A stretch of 64,000 nucleotides of DNA from Strigops habroptila (taxonomy: Eukaryota > Chordata > Aves > Psittaciformes > Psittacidae): positions 73,280,993-73,344,992 of the forward strand of contig NC_044302.2 in the NCBI RefSeq assembly GCF_004027225.2, in the 5' to 3' direction. The position numbers and the translations under genes are program-made. Below the pieces are notes generated by a model. It was not told where the DNA came from. It saw only the letters and a list, made by a program, of their open reading frames with translations, and ran no database searches. Of this stretch, positions 10,401 through 20,479 are shown piece by piece; within the stretch, counting starts at the first letter, position 1, and each line of letters starts with the position of its first letter.

Positions 10401-13234
10401 TTATTATAATCAGTTGAGGCATCACATACATAAAGGTCTAACAAATTAAAGTTATTTGCAAAAGGAGAAGACAGGAGAGAAAGTCTAGACAGTTTTTCTC
10501 GTTTGTTTTAGGGTAACTGTTTGGTTGTCCACTGCACCGACAGAACCTCTCACTCATTGGTATCAAGTACGCTGCCTTCTTCAGACACCCCTGTTTGTTA
10601 AAGAGGGGGAATCTCTCTCAGGGAAAGTCTTACTTGTTGCCAATAAGCGGTAAGTGTAAAAGCTTCACAAGCAGATTTTCTAGTGTGGCTGTTCTTGTTA
10701 GAGGTACCAAAAGATACCAGTTAATTTTGTGTGTGCTTGTACACACATTTCTTATTTCTGATACCATAACCAATTTATATGGTATCTCTGATACTGTTAC
10801 GTAGGCACTCTTCACCCTGTGAGACTCTGCTCACCAAAAGGTCTCAATTTTCCACTCTAGTTACCTGTGAGGTACTTTCTCACATACCTTCTCCTTAACC
10901 ATGAGTCACATCCTGCCTTCCCTCACAATGCTACTTGCAGCTTTTATCAGGTTTCTACTGTGCTATCTTTCACACATAGCAGCCTTCTCAGGCCATGTCC
11001 AAACATTTTCCATATCTTGTCCTGGCCATTTTCCATGGTGGTGTTCTGGCCATGTCTTAGTAACTAGCCTGGTGATTTGCCTGAAGCCCCAACGTTCCTT
11101 GTCTCTCAGCAAGACAAGGTGACAGGGAGAAGTGGGGCTGATTCCAAGCCCATTACATTTTTAATTCTGAAAAAATAATAATAAAAAAAAGTATATATCC
11201 TTATGGATGCGCTCCCCTGTTTAATAATAGTGCTTTCCATGTGTCGTTGTCCTTTCACTGGGGCTAATGAAGATGGCCGCTTTTGGAAGGGTGTATTTTC
11301 TCCCCAGACTTCTCTGATGAACCTCCTGTCAGTCAAATGTTTGGTAACTCCACCCCTACACTTTCCTTTGAAAATAATCCTTAAATGATTGAGTCACACA
11401 AGTTGCAGCCTGATTTGCTTATGGGTATGTGTAGTTCTAACAGAAAACAAAGCCTCCTCAGTGAAGGAACGTGACTTTTTTTGGGAGGCAGGGAAACATG
11501 CTCACCAGTCAGATGATTCCAGTGACATCAAAGCTGACAGTAGTACTCCCAGGGCTCTTAATCACATCAGCAACAGATGCTTGATTTTAGACTTGTCAAA
11601 TTTCCAGATCTTCTCCTTAGAAACTCCTGTAAATAATACAGATCTTGATATGTCTCTTACAAACACAGAATGTATTCATATTTTAATATATAAAAAACCA
11701 CTGTATGCCACTAAGTGATCACATAGCCACTGCTTATGTATGTCAATATATAATGCACATCATAACACACATAAGTATTTCAATACATAATGCACAAGTG
11801 GAGCATGGCTCAGAACAACCTAACCTAGTGACCTTCCCAGACTGAGAATGAGAAGCATTGTAACCGTACGTTAGCACTGAGCCAACAAGTCTCACCACAA
11901 AGCTAACCTGCTTTCAGGATCAACATAGCACCTCTGTGTAACTCCACAGTTGCTGTTCCATGCCGGAGGACCAGCTTTGGTCACCTTCAGTGTTCTGGTA
12001 TGCTCTCAGGTGCATAGTTGGTCCTCTTTACTTTTCTGTGTAAACTCAGTTTCTTGCAAAAAGGCTGGTGAAAAATGTCCTTCCTGGTGAAATTCAGGAT
12101 TATGACAAGAGTGAATCTCATGGCATTTGGCCAGTTAGATATTTTTTATCATGAAATAATACTCCATTTGTACTTGCTAATGTTGCAATTTATAGTATTT
12201 CTGACTGAGAAGGGGAAAACTGAATACTACCAGTGCAAAATTATGTTTTCCAGATGCAAACTTTTAAAATCACTTAAGCATCTTGCAAATTTTACTTCTT
12301 TAGAGATTATTAAATAATCATGCCATTGCACTGATGCCACTGTAAATACATTTCCTTTGCTGCTTATCCTAGGTGATTATTATTCAGACAGTAACTACAC
12401 TGGTATTTTTCACACAAGATGTTATGGTTGTTTTAGTTCCATTACCTTTTTTTTTATACTTCTCTTTCTGATGCAGACAAAGTTATGATATTCACATTGT
12501 GGCTATGGTGGACGAGACAGGAATTAAATCTTCTAACACTCTTGATTTAAAGAATCCAGTTTTTAGGTAAGAAATGCTTTTGACTAAAGGATACCCTTGT
12601 AGAGCAGTAACATTTTGTATGACAGGAAGCAAAGCACACCTACTGAGGAAGAACAAGTTTCTGACCTCTTACAGTTTATTTCTACAGATATGAGAACATC
12701 CTTGCTGTGTATTAACAGTAGTTACTTATATAAGCCAATATTCTATTTAGGCTGTGTGCCAAAGAGCAAAATAAAAAAGCTTTATTTAAGAACTGTAATG
12801 ATTCAGTGCTCTGCCAAAATAGTAGACATATACTTACCTGAACGAATGTATACTTAAAATATTTTGCTGTTTCCTGTTGTGTGATGGAATTATAATTCAA
12901 GGAATCAGTAATATGCCAAGATGCATTCTGCTAAGTACATAAATATTACTATTTGACATGAAGAACCTGTCCTTTCTGTATTAAACATGAGAGGCAGTAA
13001 AAAAATCTACATGCTGCAATCCTTTCTAACAGGATTGTAGCAATGCCTAATGAAGGCATTGCTACAGCACCTTATTTTGGAGAAAAGCTGTCAATTACAG
13101 ATGAAAACAAGCAGGAGGAAGGAGCCATCAATTCTTCCAAAAGAAAAAAAAAACACAAAACCAAACCACAAACCCAAAACATTTTTGAGAAGAATGAGCT
13201 GTGGTTTTTTCTCATTCTTATGTTTTTGGCATAA
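1301..13234 (+). CDS. CARM1-like (PRMT4-type) arginine methyltransferase, 5' truncated by window
   Basis: This is a protein arginine N-methyltransferase of the CARM1/PRMT4 class, a family that asymmetrically dimethylates arginines on histone H3 and on coactivators in the nucleus. Seven exons are supported: 1301-1478, 2059-2149, 5398-5479, 7368-7453, 8856-8945, 10512-10649 and 12477-12566. All have GT-AG borders, matching phases and intact reading. An eighth terminal exon (13033-13234) is a candidate only. The translation carries the double-E loop ([15 protein letters not shown]), the barrel stretch FWFDVAF and the THW loop ([10 protein letters not shown]). In the first exon about 16 of 60 residues differ from human CARM1, which I recall as very highly conserved among vertebrates. 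I therefore infer a diverged paralog rather than CARM1 itself. Exons for the N-terminus and SAM-binding motif I lie left of the window. The lack of stops or frameshifts argues against a pseudogene. Confidence 0.85.
1711..1774 (+). repeat. direct repeat, copy 2
   Basis: Second copy of the sequence at 166-229, lying in the intron after exon A. Both copies contain TACTAAC followed about 25 bases later by CAG, like a branch point plus 3' splice site. Confidence 0.85.
1893..2035 (-). mobile_element. CR1 retrotransposon 3'-end fragment
   Basis: The sequence around gagttggaagggactcacaa, then gtccaactcc, then cattgtccaaacgcgtcttg is the reverse complement of a CR1 LINE 3' region. It is short, diverged and lies in the CARM1-like intron close to the acceptor of exon B. 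Confidence 0.7.
2059..2149 (+). CDS. CARM1-like exon B
   Basis: Acceptor tgtactag (2051-2058) and donor gtaatg from 2150. The 91 bases run from phase 1 to phase 2 and encode the segment [18 protein letters not shown], closely matching the start of the CARM1 barrel region. A CR1 fragment ends only about 25 bases upstream of the acceptor. Confidence 0.88.
2150..5397. other. long intron of the CARM1-like gene, nothing else recognised
   Basis: This 3.2-kb AT-rich stretch lies between exons B and C. No repeat family, RNA gene or coding exon was recognised in it on either strand. Confidence 0.5.
5398..5479 (+). CDS. CARM1-like exon C
   Basis: Acceptor tttctag (5391-5397) and donor gtaggt from 5480. 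The exon completes the split Trp codon and reads [14 protein letters not shown] then [11 protein letters not shown], the CARM1 segment that includes the dimerisation-arm region. It ends in phase 0. Confidence 0.88.
5899..6072. repeat. AT-rich low-complexity tract
   Basis: About 170 bases of almost pure A/T built from overlapping TAATATTTAA, AAATATTAAATAAT and similar words, with many short palindromes. It lies in the intron between exons C and D of the CARM1-like gene. Confidence 0.8.
7368..7453 (+). CDS. CARM1-like exon D
   Basis: Acceptor cacatag (7361-7367) after a T-rich tract, donor gtcagc from 7454. It encodes [20 protein letters not shown] and then EAVEEDLH, nearly identical to CARM1. 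It ends in phase 2. Confidence 0.9.
8856..8945 (+). CDS. CARM1-like exon E
   Basis: Acceptor tcctgcag ending at 8855 and donor gtaagt from 8946. It encodes [20 protein letters not shown] followed by WFDVAFVGS, the conserved barrel core. Residues such as the FQMTQ segment differ from canonical CARM1 (FHMLH). Confidence 0.9.
10512..10649 (+). CDS. CARM1-like exon F (THW loop)
   Basis: Acceptor ttttag ending at 10511 and donor gtaagt from 10650. The 138 bases contain [20 protein letters not shown], the THW loop that lines the arginine pocket, followed by a more diverged [17 protein letters not shown] segment and the exon-ending NK. Confidence 0.92.
12477..12566 (+). CDS. CARM1-like exon G
   Basis: Acceptor gatgcag ending at 12476 and donor gtaaga from 12567. 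It encodes [15 protein letters not shown] and then [12 protein letters not shown], the last strands of the catalytic core. The exon ends in phase 2, inside the Arg that in human CARM1 precedes the Tyr-Thr-rich C-terminal domain. Confidence 0.9.
13033..13234 (+). CDS. candidate terminal exon of the CARM1-like gene
   Basis: A plausible acceptor (tttctaacag, ending at 13032) opens an exon whose phase fits exon G (AG|G) and which reads 67 codons to a TAA at 13232-13234. The tail starts [19 protein letters not shown], turns Lys-rich (RKKKHKTK) and ends in a hydrophobic LILMFLA. AATAAA signals follow at 13497 and 13534. It does not resemble the CARM1 C-terminal domain. The Lys-rich part comes from an A/C-rich low-complexity tract, so this may be chance reading. 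No other matching exon was recognised downstream. Confidence 0.3.
13036..13066. repeat. perfect 13-bp inverted repeat with 5-base loop
   Basis: TGTAGCAATGCCT at 13036-13048 is followed by AATGA and by its exact reverse complement AGGCATTGCTACA at 13054-13066. It lies four bases after the AG of the candidate terminal-exon acceptor. Confidence 0.9.
13140..13186 (+). repeat. A/C-rich low-complexity tract
   Basis: A run of A with interspersed AC, ACC and AAACCAAACC words. Similar A/C-rich tracts (or G/T on the other strand) recur in this window at about 7870, 14110, 23430, 31460, 40920, 50465 and 61845. Confidence 0.7.
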
Positions 13235-13496
13235 AAATAGGTAAATTCAGCTGGTGGAATTGATTTTTCCAGAGGATACACATGGAAAATGCTTCCCTCA
13301 TTCATTATGTGTTTCCCATTTCCTATTTTTTTGACTCAGATCTATATGAAAATTTCACAGTAATCCTATAAAACAAAATATCCATTGATTCTGATGAAAG
13401 TTAATTAATTTTCATCTGTACATCAAATCTGCAGCACATCAGTAATTTTGCCTTTAGAGTGAGGCCCTTTTGATTAAGTTCTTAAAAATGCCTTTT

Positions 13497-13539
13497 AATA
13501 AAGACTGCTCAGGGAAGATTTGCAATAACTATAAATAAA
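13497..13539 (+). terminator. two possible polyadenylation signals (AATAAA)
   Basis: AATAAA occurs at 13497-13502 and 13534-13539, about 260-300 bases after the candidate stop of the CARM1-like gene. They are only suggestive, because AATAAA is frequent in such AT-rich DNA. Confidence 0.3.
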
Positions 13540-14109
13540 ATCACGCACTGGAAAAGACTCATTTCTTCAGATTTGACCTGTGACATGGACAGCGTCTAGC
13601 TTGCTTCTGTTCATGGTTTGGCTAATACTGGTTTCAAATCTAAATGCTTCTTGTGAGGATGGTTAACAGTTAGTTTATTCGTCTTCTAAAATCTCCATAC
13701 TTACTCTCAGCACCACTGCATAAGTGTGATTTTTCAAAGATGATACAAGTCCACTCATTTATAAGCAAAAGATATTTTTGTTAAGCGTTTTTAACTTACA
13801 TAAAATGTAGAAATCTCCTTCAGAATGCTATTATTCATTTGCAAGAAAACAGGCGGTGGGGAAATGGTCAAATTGTGTATCACATATAAAAGTACTTTAA
13901 GTTATATGAAGAATTATTGTATTTTGAAAATTGAATTTAAAAATGTCACTGTGTGATTTCATGGTTGCTAGCCTGTTAACCATATTGAGTTCAATAATAT
14001 AGACTGCTGTTCTTTTATGCATTAATTCTTAGAGTGCTTGGTTGTGAAATCCTAGTAAAGCATGCTGACCTTATTTAATAGGTTTCCCCTATGAGGCTTC
14101 ATTAGAGTT

Positions 14110-14200
14110 TGTTGGGGTTTTTTTGGGTTTGGGGGGAGGATTTTATTTTTTTTTTCTGGTTTGGTTTGGTTTTGTGGGGTTTTTTGTTTCTTTGTTTCGT
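14110..14200. repeat. G/T-rich low-complexity tract
   Basis: About 90 bases made of T runs and GGGTTT, GGTTTGG and GTGGGG words, the complementary orientation of the A/C-rich tracts seen elsewhere in the window. Confidence 0.7.
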
Positions 14201-16324
14201 TTTTCTGCTTGTTGATCCTTCTCCATTCTGCCCCTGCCCTCCCATAGCAACTACCAGAATTCTGAAAGAGTTAAAAAAAAAAAAAAAAAGGGGCAAAGAA
14301 GACTTCCCAAAAGAAAAATGCTTATTTATAAACATGAGATAACTTTAAAAGCATTTGTAAGGTTTTTAAAAATTAAAATATAATCCAGGTTTTAAACCAG
14401 GACATGCAAATCACTGTGCATGGTGGGACATTATGCCAACACATACAGCCTAGCTCTCTTCTGCATCACTGCTTTATAGTGTCCCTGATGATACAAATAT
14501 TTATCTCTGTACCACAAGGATAGATAGTAGAGAAGAGGCAATTCTAGACTTTTTTTGCCCATTTTAAACAACTCCATACTAATTCTATAGCATAAGGTGA
14601 AAATAAAAGACTGAACTAGGTAGCCTTTAATTTCTGTGAAAGCAATGGCCTGATCCACTATACATAAGGGCAAAATAGTGGATTTGATAACGTATTATAC
14701 TTGCTTGTACAACTGCAAATCTAGATGAAAGAATTACAATTTAAATTTGAAATCACACTGCATTTAACAAGTCCAGTAACAGGACAGGGCACTGATTTCC
14801 TAGCTTTATTCCAATGAGACTTATCTAACATACATTGGCTGAGTGTTGTACTTATAATGCTTTCAATTTCATAAAAGTCCTTATTAAATATCAAAAGCTG
14901 TCCATAGTTTTTCTCCAGAGTAAAATAAAGCTATATTAGAATCTATTAAGTTTGCTTAGTTCAGCTACTGCAGTAAGCTATCAAAGAATTGTATATTTTC
15001 TTATAACTGTTTTATTCTTTCATCTATTTTTAGGTATGTCTAGAATATATATCTCTCTCATATATATAAGATACGGCATCTGAAAAAGAAGTGAGATTCT
15101 CGGCAAGCTGATTAACCAATGAGACCGAAATCAGTTCAGGCCTTAGGAGGCCTACTGGTACTTCTGTAAAACCAATTTGTAGCTGTACTCATATGTAGCT
15201 GTATGTGAGTCACATGAGAAGGGGATATGTGGTTCTATCTTTTTTTTCTTTTTTTAAATTGTACTTTAGCCTGTGCTCACATGGAGAGATGAATTGCAGC
15301 AGACTCAATTTTATTTCAGAAAGTTCATTTCGTATAGAACAAGAACTGCATCTCTGTGTTTGCTTATATTTCTGTTTTACAGTAAGCTTACAGTGGTTCA
15401 CTGCTTTCTGTTCGTTTTGGGGATTTTTTTTAATAGTATTCTTAGTTATTGAACAAAGCCTACCTCGTGTTTGTATATGTAACACATCAAAAGATCTTTG
15501 AGCAGTATGTAGTGCCCATGCTTTAAACACTCAGCACTTAAGTCCAGATTTCAGTGTTTGGTGTAATCCTCTAGCTCGCCAGGGCAGTCTGTTAAGGTAC
15601 TTCAATTTCCTCTCAATGGACTCATTAATTTGGTTCATTTTGAGACGTGAACCTAAAGTCATCTTGCATATACTTTGTAACTGTTCTGAAATTTCTCTAT
15701 GCCTACAGAAATGTAACAGGACACATCTGTAAATTACTCCCAGCATAGTGAGATATAGAACTGTATGATAGGATATGTGTCACTTTCACTTTTTCTGTAG
15801 CTCTGTGAGAAATTATAGGAAAATGTAGTTTTGGCTTGTGTACCTAACAAATGATGAAGACTATAGAGTAACAGTACAGATTTTGATGTGATCTCTCTCC
15901 AGACAATGTTATCCATAAAAAGCACATGGTGACTTTTATAGAATGTGTTTCTATTATTCAAAGTATATGCCTTAGGTTGGATTAACGAGCTGGAGTCGAA
16001 TCACAAATTTATACATCATTTTACTACCAAAAACATACCTACAGTGATACCTCTAGCAAGATACAACCAGCCTTCAGCCTTCCACACATTGGAAGCCTCG
16101 TTTGAACAAAAAGCCTCAGGAAAACTGACCCTTCTCCCAGTTAACTTACATGCCACATTAGGTCGAAAGACCAGCTAACGACACCTGCTGGGAGTAATTA
16201 AGAAACAGCTGTAGTTTCAGAGGTTTTGCTCCAAGCCAAGAGCCACTTGCAGCTATTTAAAAGTAGTTTATGAGATTATGGAAAGTAGTCCCTAAAACTG
16301 TGAAACTTGTAAAAGTAACATGAA

Positions 16325-16346
16325 CTTCATGGCTGAGGCCATGAAG
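16325..16346. repeat. 9-bp inverted repeat, 4-base loop
   Basis: CTTCATGGC and GCCATGAAG are perfect reverse complements separated by TGAG. It has no known role and could form a small hairpin. Confidence 0.8.
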
Positions 16347-18691
16347 CCACTGAAGTTAGTGCCAGAAAATTGTTGCCTTGTTATTTCCAGTAGCATTTAA
16401 TACAGCAGGTGAGAGACTTTCAGTATAAAAATGTAGTTTGCACAATAAAATATTGTTTTGTTACACAAATATATAATATATATTAAAAAAAATTAGTATT
16501 TAATGTGGGTTGCTGCCTCAGAATTATAACAGAAATTATCATTCTAACCTGCACAATCAGTGTAATGAGATTTCTGATACCATGTCTGATGGTTGGGTAT
16601 CTATCCTATTTAGTTTGTACAGTGGTTGACGGTTTTATGCTTATACGGAAGAAGGAAACAAACCCAGGAATGTCCAAATCTAAACACCAGGCAGCTGTAG
16701 TTCATGGTTTTCTAGAGTTTAACAGATTTTCTGCAGCAATTATGAAAGGAGCGTATGAAATTTGAATCTGAATTCAGCTTATAGATTTGTAATGTCTCCT
16801 ACCGACCTACACGTCTGTCTGGATCTCACATTTCAGTCTCAAACCTCTTCTAAAGGTGGTTTGAGGCTGAAATGTGCCTGTATAACAAAGACTTTTATAG
16901 GGAAAATAGGGAAAAACGTTATATTGCATATTTCATGTGGCAACTTCAGGGTTTTTTTAAGGAAAAAAGTAAAGGGGAGGAAAAAGAAAAGCAGCAGACA
17001 GCAGGGTCAGGTTTTGTATCTTTATTTAATTCCAGAGCAAAAGGTGTACGTAGCTAATAACTGCACCTTCAATATGTATAGAAAAGATTGATTCCCTACT
17101 CACTAACAAGAACAAAGAATATCTCAAAGTGATTGCTACTTTGAAGTGATTTGAATGACCCAATACTGGTATTTGTATTTCTTTTTACATCAGGACTTCA
17201 CTTTATTCCAGATTGTATGCTAAAACTGAAGATTGACATTGGATACTGTAACGTGCAGTTTGAAATAAGGTTTTGTGACTGTCTCAATTTCCTTACTGTT
17301 TAACATGTTCTTTTGTCCTGCTTTGAAGTGTTGGTGATTTTGAAGTATACAGCAGTCTAGTTTCAAGGACTAGTGTCGTGTTTCGCCATAGTATTTTCTG
17401 GGTATAAACGTGAGAATGTATTTGTGGAGTATTTTTAAAACAACATGTTAATGAAAACACTTTATTGCTACAAATGCTGGTGGTTTGTTTTGATATTTTA
17501 TAGACAACATTAGGGAGTGCTAGAGAATGTAGGGAAACTGAAGCAGAACTGTGGGGATGCTGAGCAAAGTGTGATAATGTATTTTTACAATGGAAGACTC
17601 TTTAACAGATTTGACCACATTATGAAATACATATTTCCTCATTTATAATTGAAGAAGCTGTACTAATCCTGTCAAAAATGACATACTGTCTTGCATCCCA
17701 TTGACTCAAAAAGCACAACAGGCTTTGGCCTTGTACGCAGACTGAGGAAAAACAGAACCTAAAAAAACAGAATTGAAAAAAATAAAGACCGAGAAAAATA
17801 AGATCAATGAATCTCTAATCAAGAAAGACTATCCCTGAAGTTTGCTACATCCTGACAAAACCTAAACAATCGTCAAAAGATGTTTTTCATGAGAAAACCA
17901 TGATTAAGTGTCCTTTTGGTGAACTTTCCTCATTATAATTCCATTTTAATACTAAAAATCACACCCACAGGTCTGAAGACCCCTGTTAGTGTAGGTGTTT
18001 AGTTACGCGATCCTTATGCAAACTAGGTGACCTGCCAGTAAAAGGTGGGAGGGTTACAAGGAGTTGCTAATTCGAATTAAATCACATTAACATGCAGAAT
18101 ACAAGGTGGGGAGAAATGAGGGAAGACTCCACCATAACTGATGGGATTGATCATTGGGCTGAACCGTCTTCTTCCCCCATAGGGATGCCTACTGGATAAG
18201 AGCTGTACTCTGTGTGCATTTAATGATTGATTTTTATCTGGCTTTACATATTATTTTCATGCTTGCTCTTGCAGCTAGTATATTGTCACTACAATCTGCA
18301 AAACTTAAACTGTCATGAAAGTATACAATAAAAATTCTCAGTTAAGATCTATTTTGTGTGAGTTTCTAGAGACGCAAATGGACTTAAAATTGGCTCCAAA
18401 ACTTACTTGAAAACTTTTTTTAACTTGGTGGGTGAATCAGCTGCCGTGTAATTGCACAGGACGGTCGAATTCAGGCTCCGGTACAGTGTGCTGTCTGCTG
18501 GGGCACCTGCAGAGATCAGGCCCAACGGTCTCATCTGTTCTGGGCAGTAACAAACTCATCAAACTTACATGTGAACGGGTAAACCCCTTACTGAATTAAA
18601 GACCCCCTTCACGTGACAGTAAGGCAGTTTTAGAAGAATCTGAATGTGAATCTGGATCTTGAGATGAAGCTTTCACTAGAGAGACAGACTG

Positions 18692-18714
18692 GTAATACTG
18701 AATTTCAGTATTAC
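18692..18714. repeat. 11-bp perfect inverted repeat, 1-base spacer
   Basis: GTAATACTGAA at 18692-18702 and TTCAGTATTAC at 18704-18714 form a near-continuous 23-base palindrome about 1 kb upstream of the CpG island. Confidence 0.85.
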
Positions 18715-19801
18715 GTACCTTGTTCACAGATCACAAATCCACTTTCCTGAATTTTTAATCTTTTTGTTTATTTAATGTTTTTTACCTCCAAGGAATCAAA
18801 CGACATCGGAAAAGAGATAAAACAGACATTAAAACATCTGTGCTGACACATGATTATGTACACACTTGGGAATATCCTAGAGACTTGATTAGGTCAAGAA
18901 CTATCTTCTACAATTGCAGCCTGTTTTAAGGTATCTGAAGATCTTTAAGGAACCCTTAATTATTTTTTAGGAAAGAGACATGCTTGACCCTGTAAACTGC
19001 CTGACTTGAAAAGCCTGGCTGACATTCAAGAATTTCATCGGTTTATTCTCTGCCAGATATTTGTATTACAGCAACTAAGCTGAACACAGCAATATATTTC
19101 CTAATGTCTTAATCGATTGTGATCTTAATTCTTCAAAAGGAACCACCAAAAAAAATGGAAAATGTAATCAGTGTAGAGAACAGACTTATCTCAAACATCT
19201 ACAGGTTGTTCCAAACACTGAAGCAGAACATTCAAGCTGTGGGAGCGTGCAACTTTTTATTACGCTCATTGACTTAAGGCGAGCTTCAAAATACACACTC
19301 TTCCCCCCGCCTCCCTTTAAACCACAGTTTTCACACAGTTTTGTCAGGCATCATGGGGACATGTCAAGGAGTGGGAAAACCAAACACCATAATCCTGCCT
19401 ATGCCTATTCCATTTTGCAAGTCTCTGCCAAACGGTTCCCAGGAGACAAAGGAACAGTACTGCCACCAGCTTTACTTAAGAAAAAGCTTTACTCCACCAA
19501 CTAATTTCTATCTGCATCACTTTTTTACTGAAATACATGACGGGTGGTGTTAGAGAAGTACTGACTATGCTCCGACTGCCTGTCACCGCCACTGTAATCA
19601 CACGAGAGTAGTAATTACATTTATGAACACGGATCCCCCTTCCGTTCGGAAGACACGACTTTATTGAACACCCGAACATGAAAAAAACGCTCGGCACACG
19701 TCTCACGCGGCTACTCACACCTGCACCGTTTCCAGTGACAGCTCCACCTCGTGCTCTCCAGGATGTCATTTGTGCCGAGTAGTGGGTAAACTACACTCGA
19801 G

Positions 19802-19812
19802 AAGATGGCGGC
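19802..19812 (+). promoter_or_regulatory. YY1-type motif AAGATGGCGGC
   Basis: Exact match to the consensus core recognised by YY1, at the 5' side of the CpG island. It is a motif match only. Confidence 0.45.
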
Positions 19813-20020
19813 AGACCCGCTGGCCGGGAAGCACAGGGAGGGGGCCGGGGCCTTTGCTCACAGCGGCCCGCCTGTTCCAGGGCTCCGGGCTGAGCCTGCG
19901 CAAACGCGGAGCCAGCTCCGCTCGCCGCGGGCCACGCACAGGACGCCCCACCCCGAGTAGCGCCAGCCGCCCCCCCCGCCGCGCTTGACGGCACGCTGCA
20001 TCAGCACTGTCGCACGGCAG

Positions 20021-20030
20021 CGGCCAATGG
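20021..20030 (+). promoter_or_regulatory. CCAAT box
   Basis: GGCCAATGG in the CpG island, about 100 bases before a GC box. The spacing suits an NF-Y/Sp1-driven TATA-less promoter firing toward PUM3. Confidence 0.5.
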
Positions 20031-20120
20031 GGAGCCGCGCCCGCAGGAGGGGGCCGCAAAGCGCGGGCGAGGCGGCACGTGTGAGGCGAGCGGTGGGGTT
20101 GGTGGCGCGGCGCGTGGCGC

Positions 20121-20132
20121 GGGCGGGGCGGG
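20121..20132 (+). promoter_or_regulatory. GC box (Sp1-type)
   Basis: GGGCGGGGCGGG contains the GGGCGG core recognised by Sp/KLF factors. It is near the likely transcription start of PUM3. Confidence 0.5.
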
Positions 20133-20479
20133 AGTGTCCGTCGGAGCGTCCCCAACGGGTGCGGGCCGGCGGCGTCCTCCGGCGCTGGTCTCGTCTGGTC
20201 TGGCCTGGCTTGGCTTGACCGGGGGGTCCCTAGGGAGCGGGGCCGCTAGGCCCCGTGAACCGAGGCCTTGCCTAGCTGGGCCTCCGTGGTGGCACGCCTG
20301 CGGACTACCTGGTTTGGTCCCGTATCGTCCACCCGGGGACAGTCAGCGGCTGTTGAGAAGGGTTTAACTTCGCCAAGTGTGTAAACCGGTGTTCCAGGAA
20401 GTGCGGGCTGTCTTTTCCTCACGCTGTTGGCAAGGAAGCCACGGTGGTCCGGTAATGGTGTCTCTTGCGTCCTTTACAG

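Larger units (their letters stand above)
13540..19680. other. 3' flank of the CARM1-like gene / intergenic sequence
   Basis: About 6 kb with no exon, RNA gene or transposon that I can support. It contains two clear short inverted repeats (16325-16346 and 18692-18714), a short AT-rich stretch near 15045-15070, and several short open frames of no recognisable family. If the candidate exon at 13033 is wrong, the true terminal exon(s) of the CARM1-like gene should lie here. Confidence 0.5.
19680..20420. promoter_or_regulatory. PUM3: CpG island and promoter of PUM3
   Basis: About 740 bases with dense CpG and high GC in otherwise AT-rich DNA, ending about 60 bases before the first coding exon of PUM3. 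It contains a YY1-type AAGATGGCGGC (19802-19812), a CCAAT box in CGGCCAATGG (20021-20030) and a GC box (GGGCGGGGCGGG, 20121-20132). No TATA box is evident, as usual for housekeeping genes. The untranslated first exon should lie within about 20130-20400, but I could not fix its donor. Long open frames here on both strands are a product of the base composition. Confidence 0.8.

Noticed and set aside
1301..12566. Processed or decayed pseudogene reading of the CARM1-like gene
   Set aside because: It has introns with good splice sites, matching phases and no stop or frameshift in seven exons.
15945..16178. 77-codon open frame considered as a C-terminal exon of the CARM1-like gene
   Set aside because: The available acceptor (ccttag at about 15970-15975) gives a phase that does not match exon G, and the translation does not resemble CARM1.
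19766..20155. Open frame of 129 codons on the minus strand in the CpG island
   Set aside because: Composition is Arg/Pro/Ala from GC-rich DNA, with no domain, and open frames exist in several phases on both strands there.
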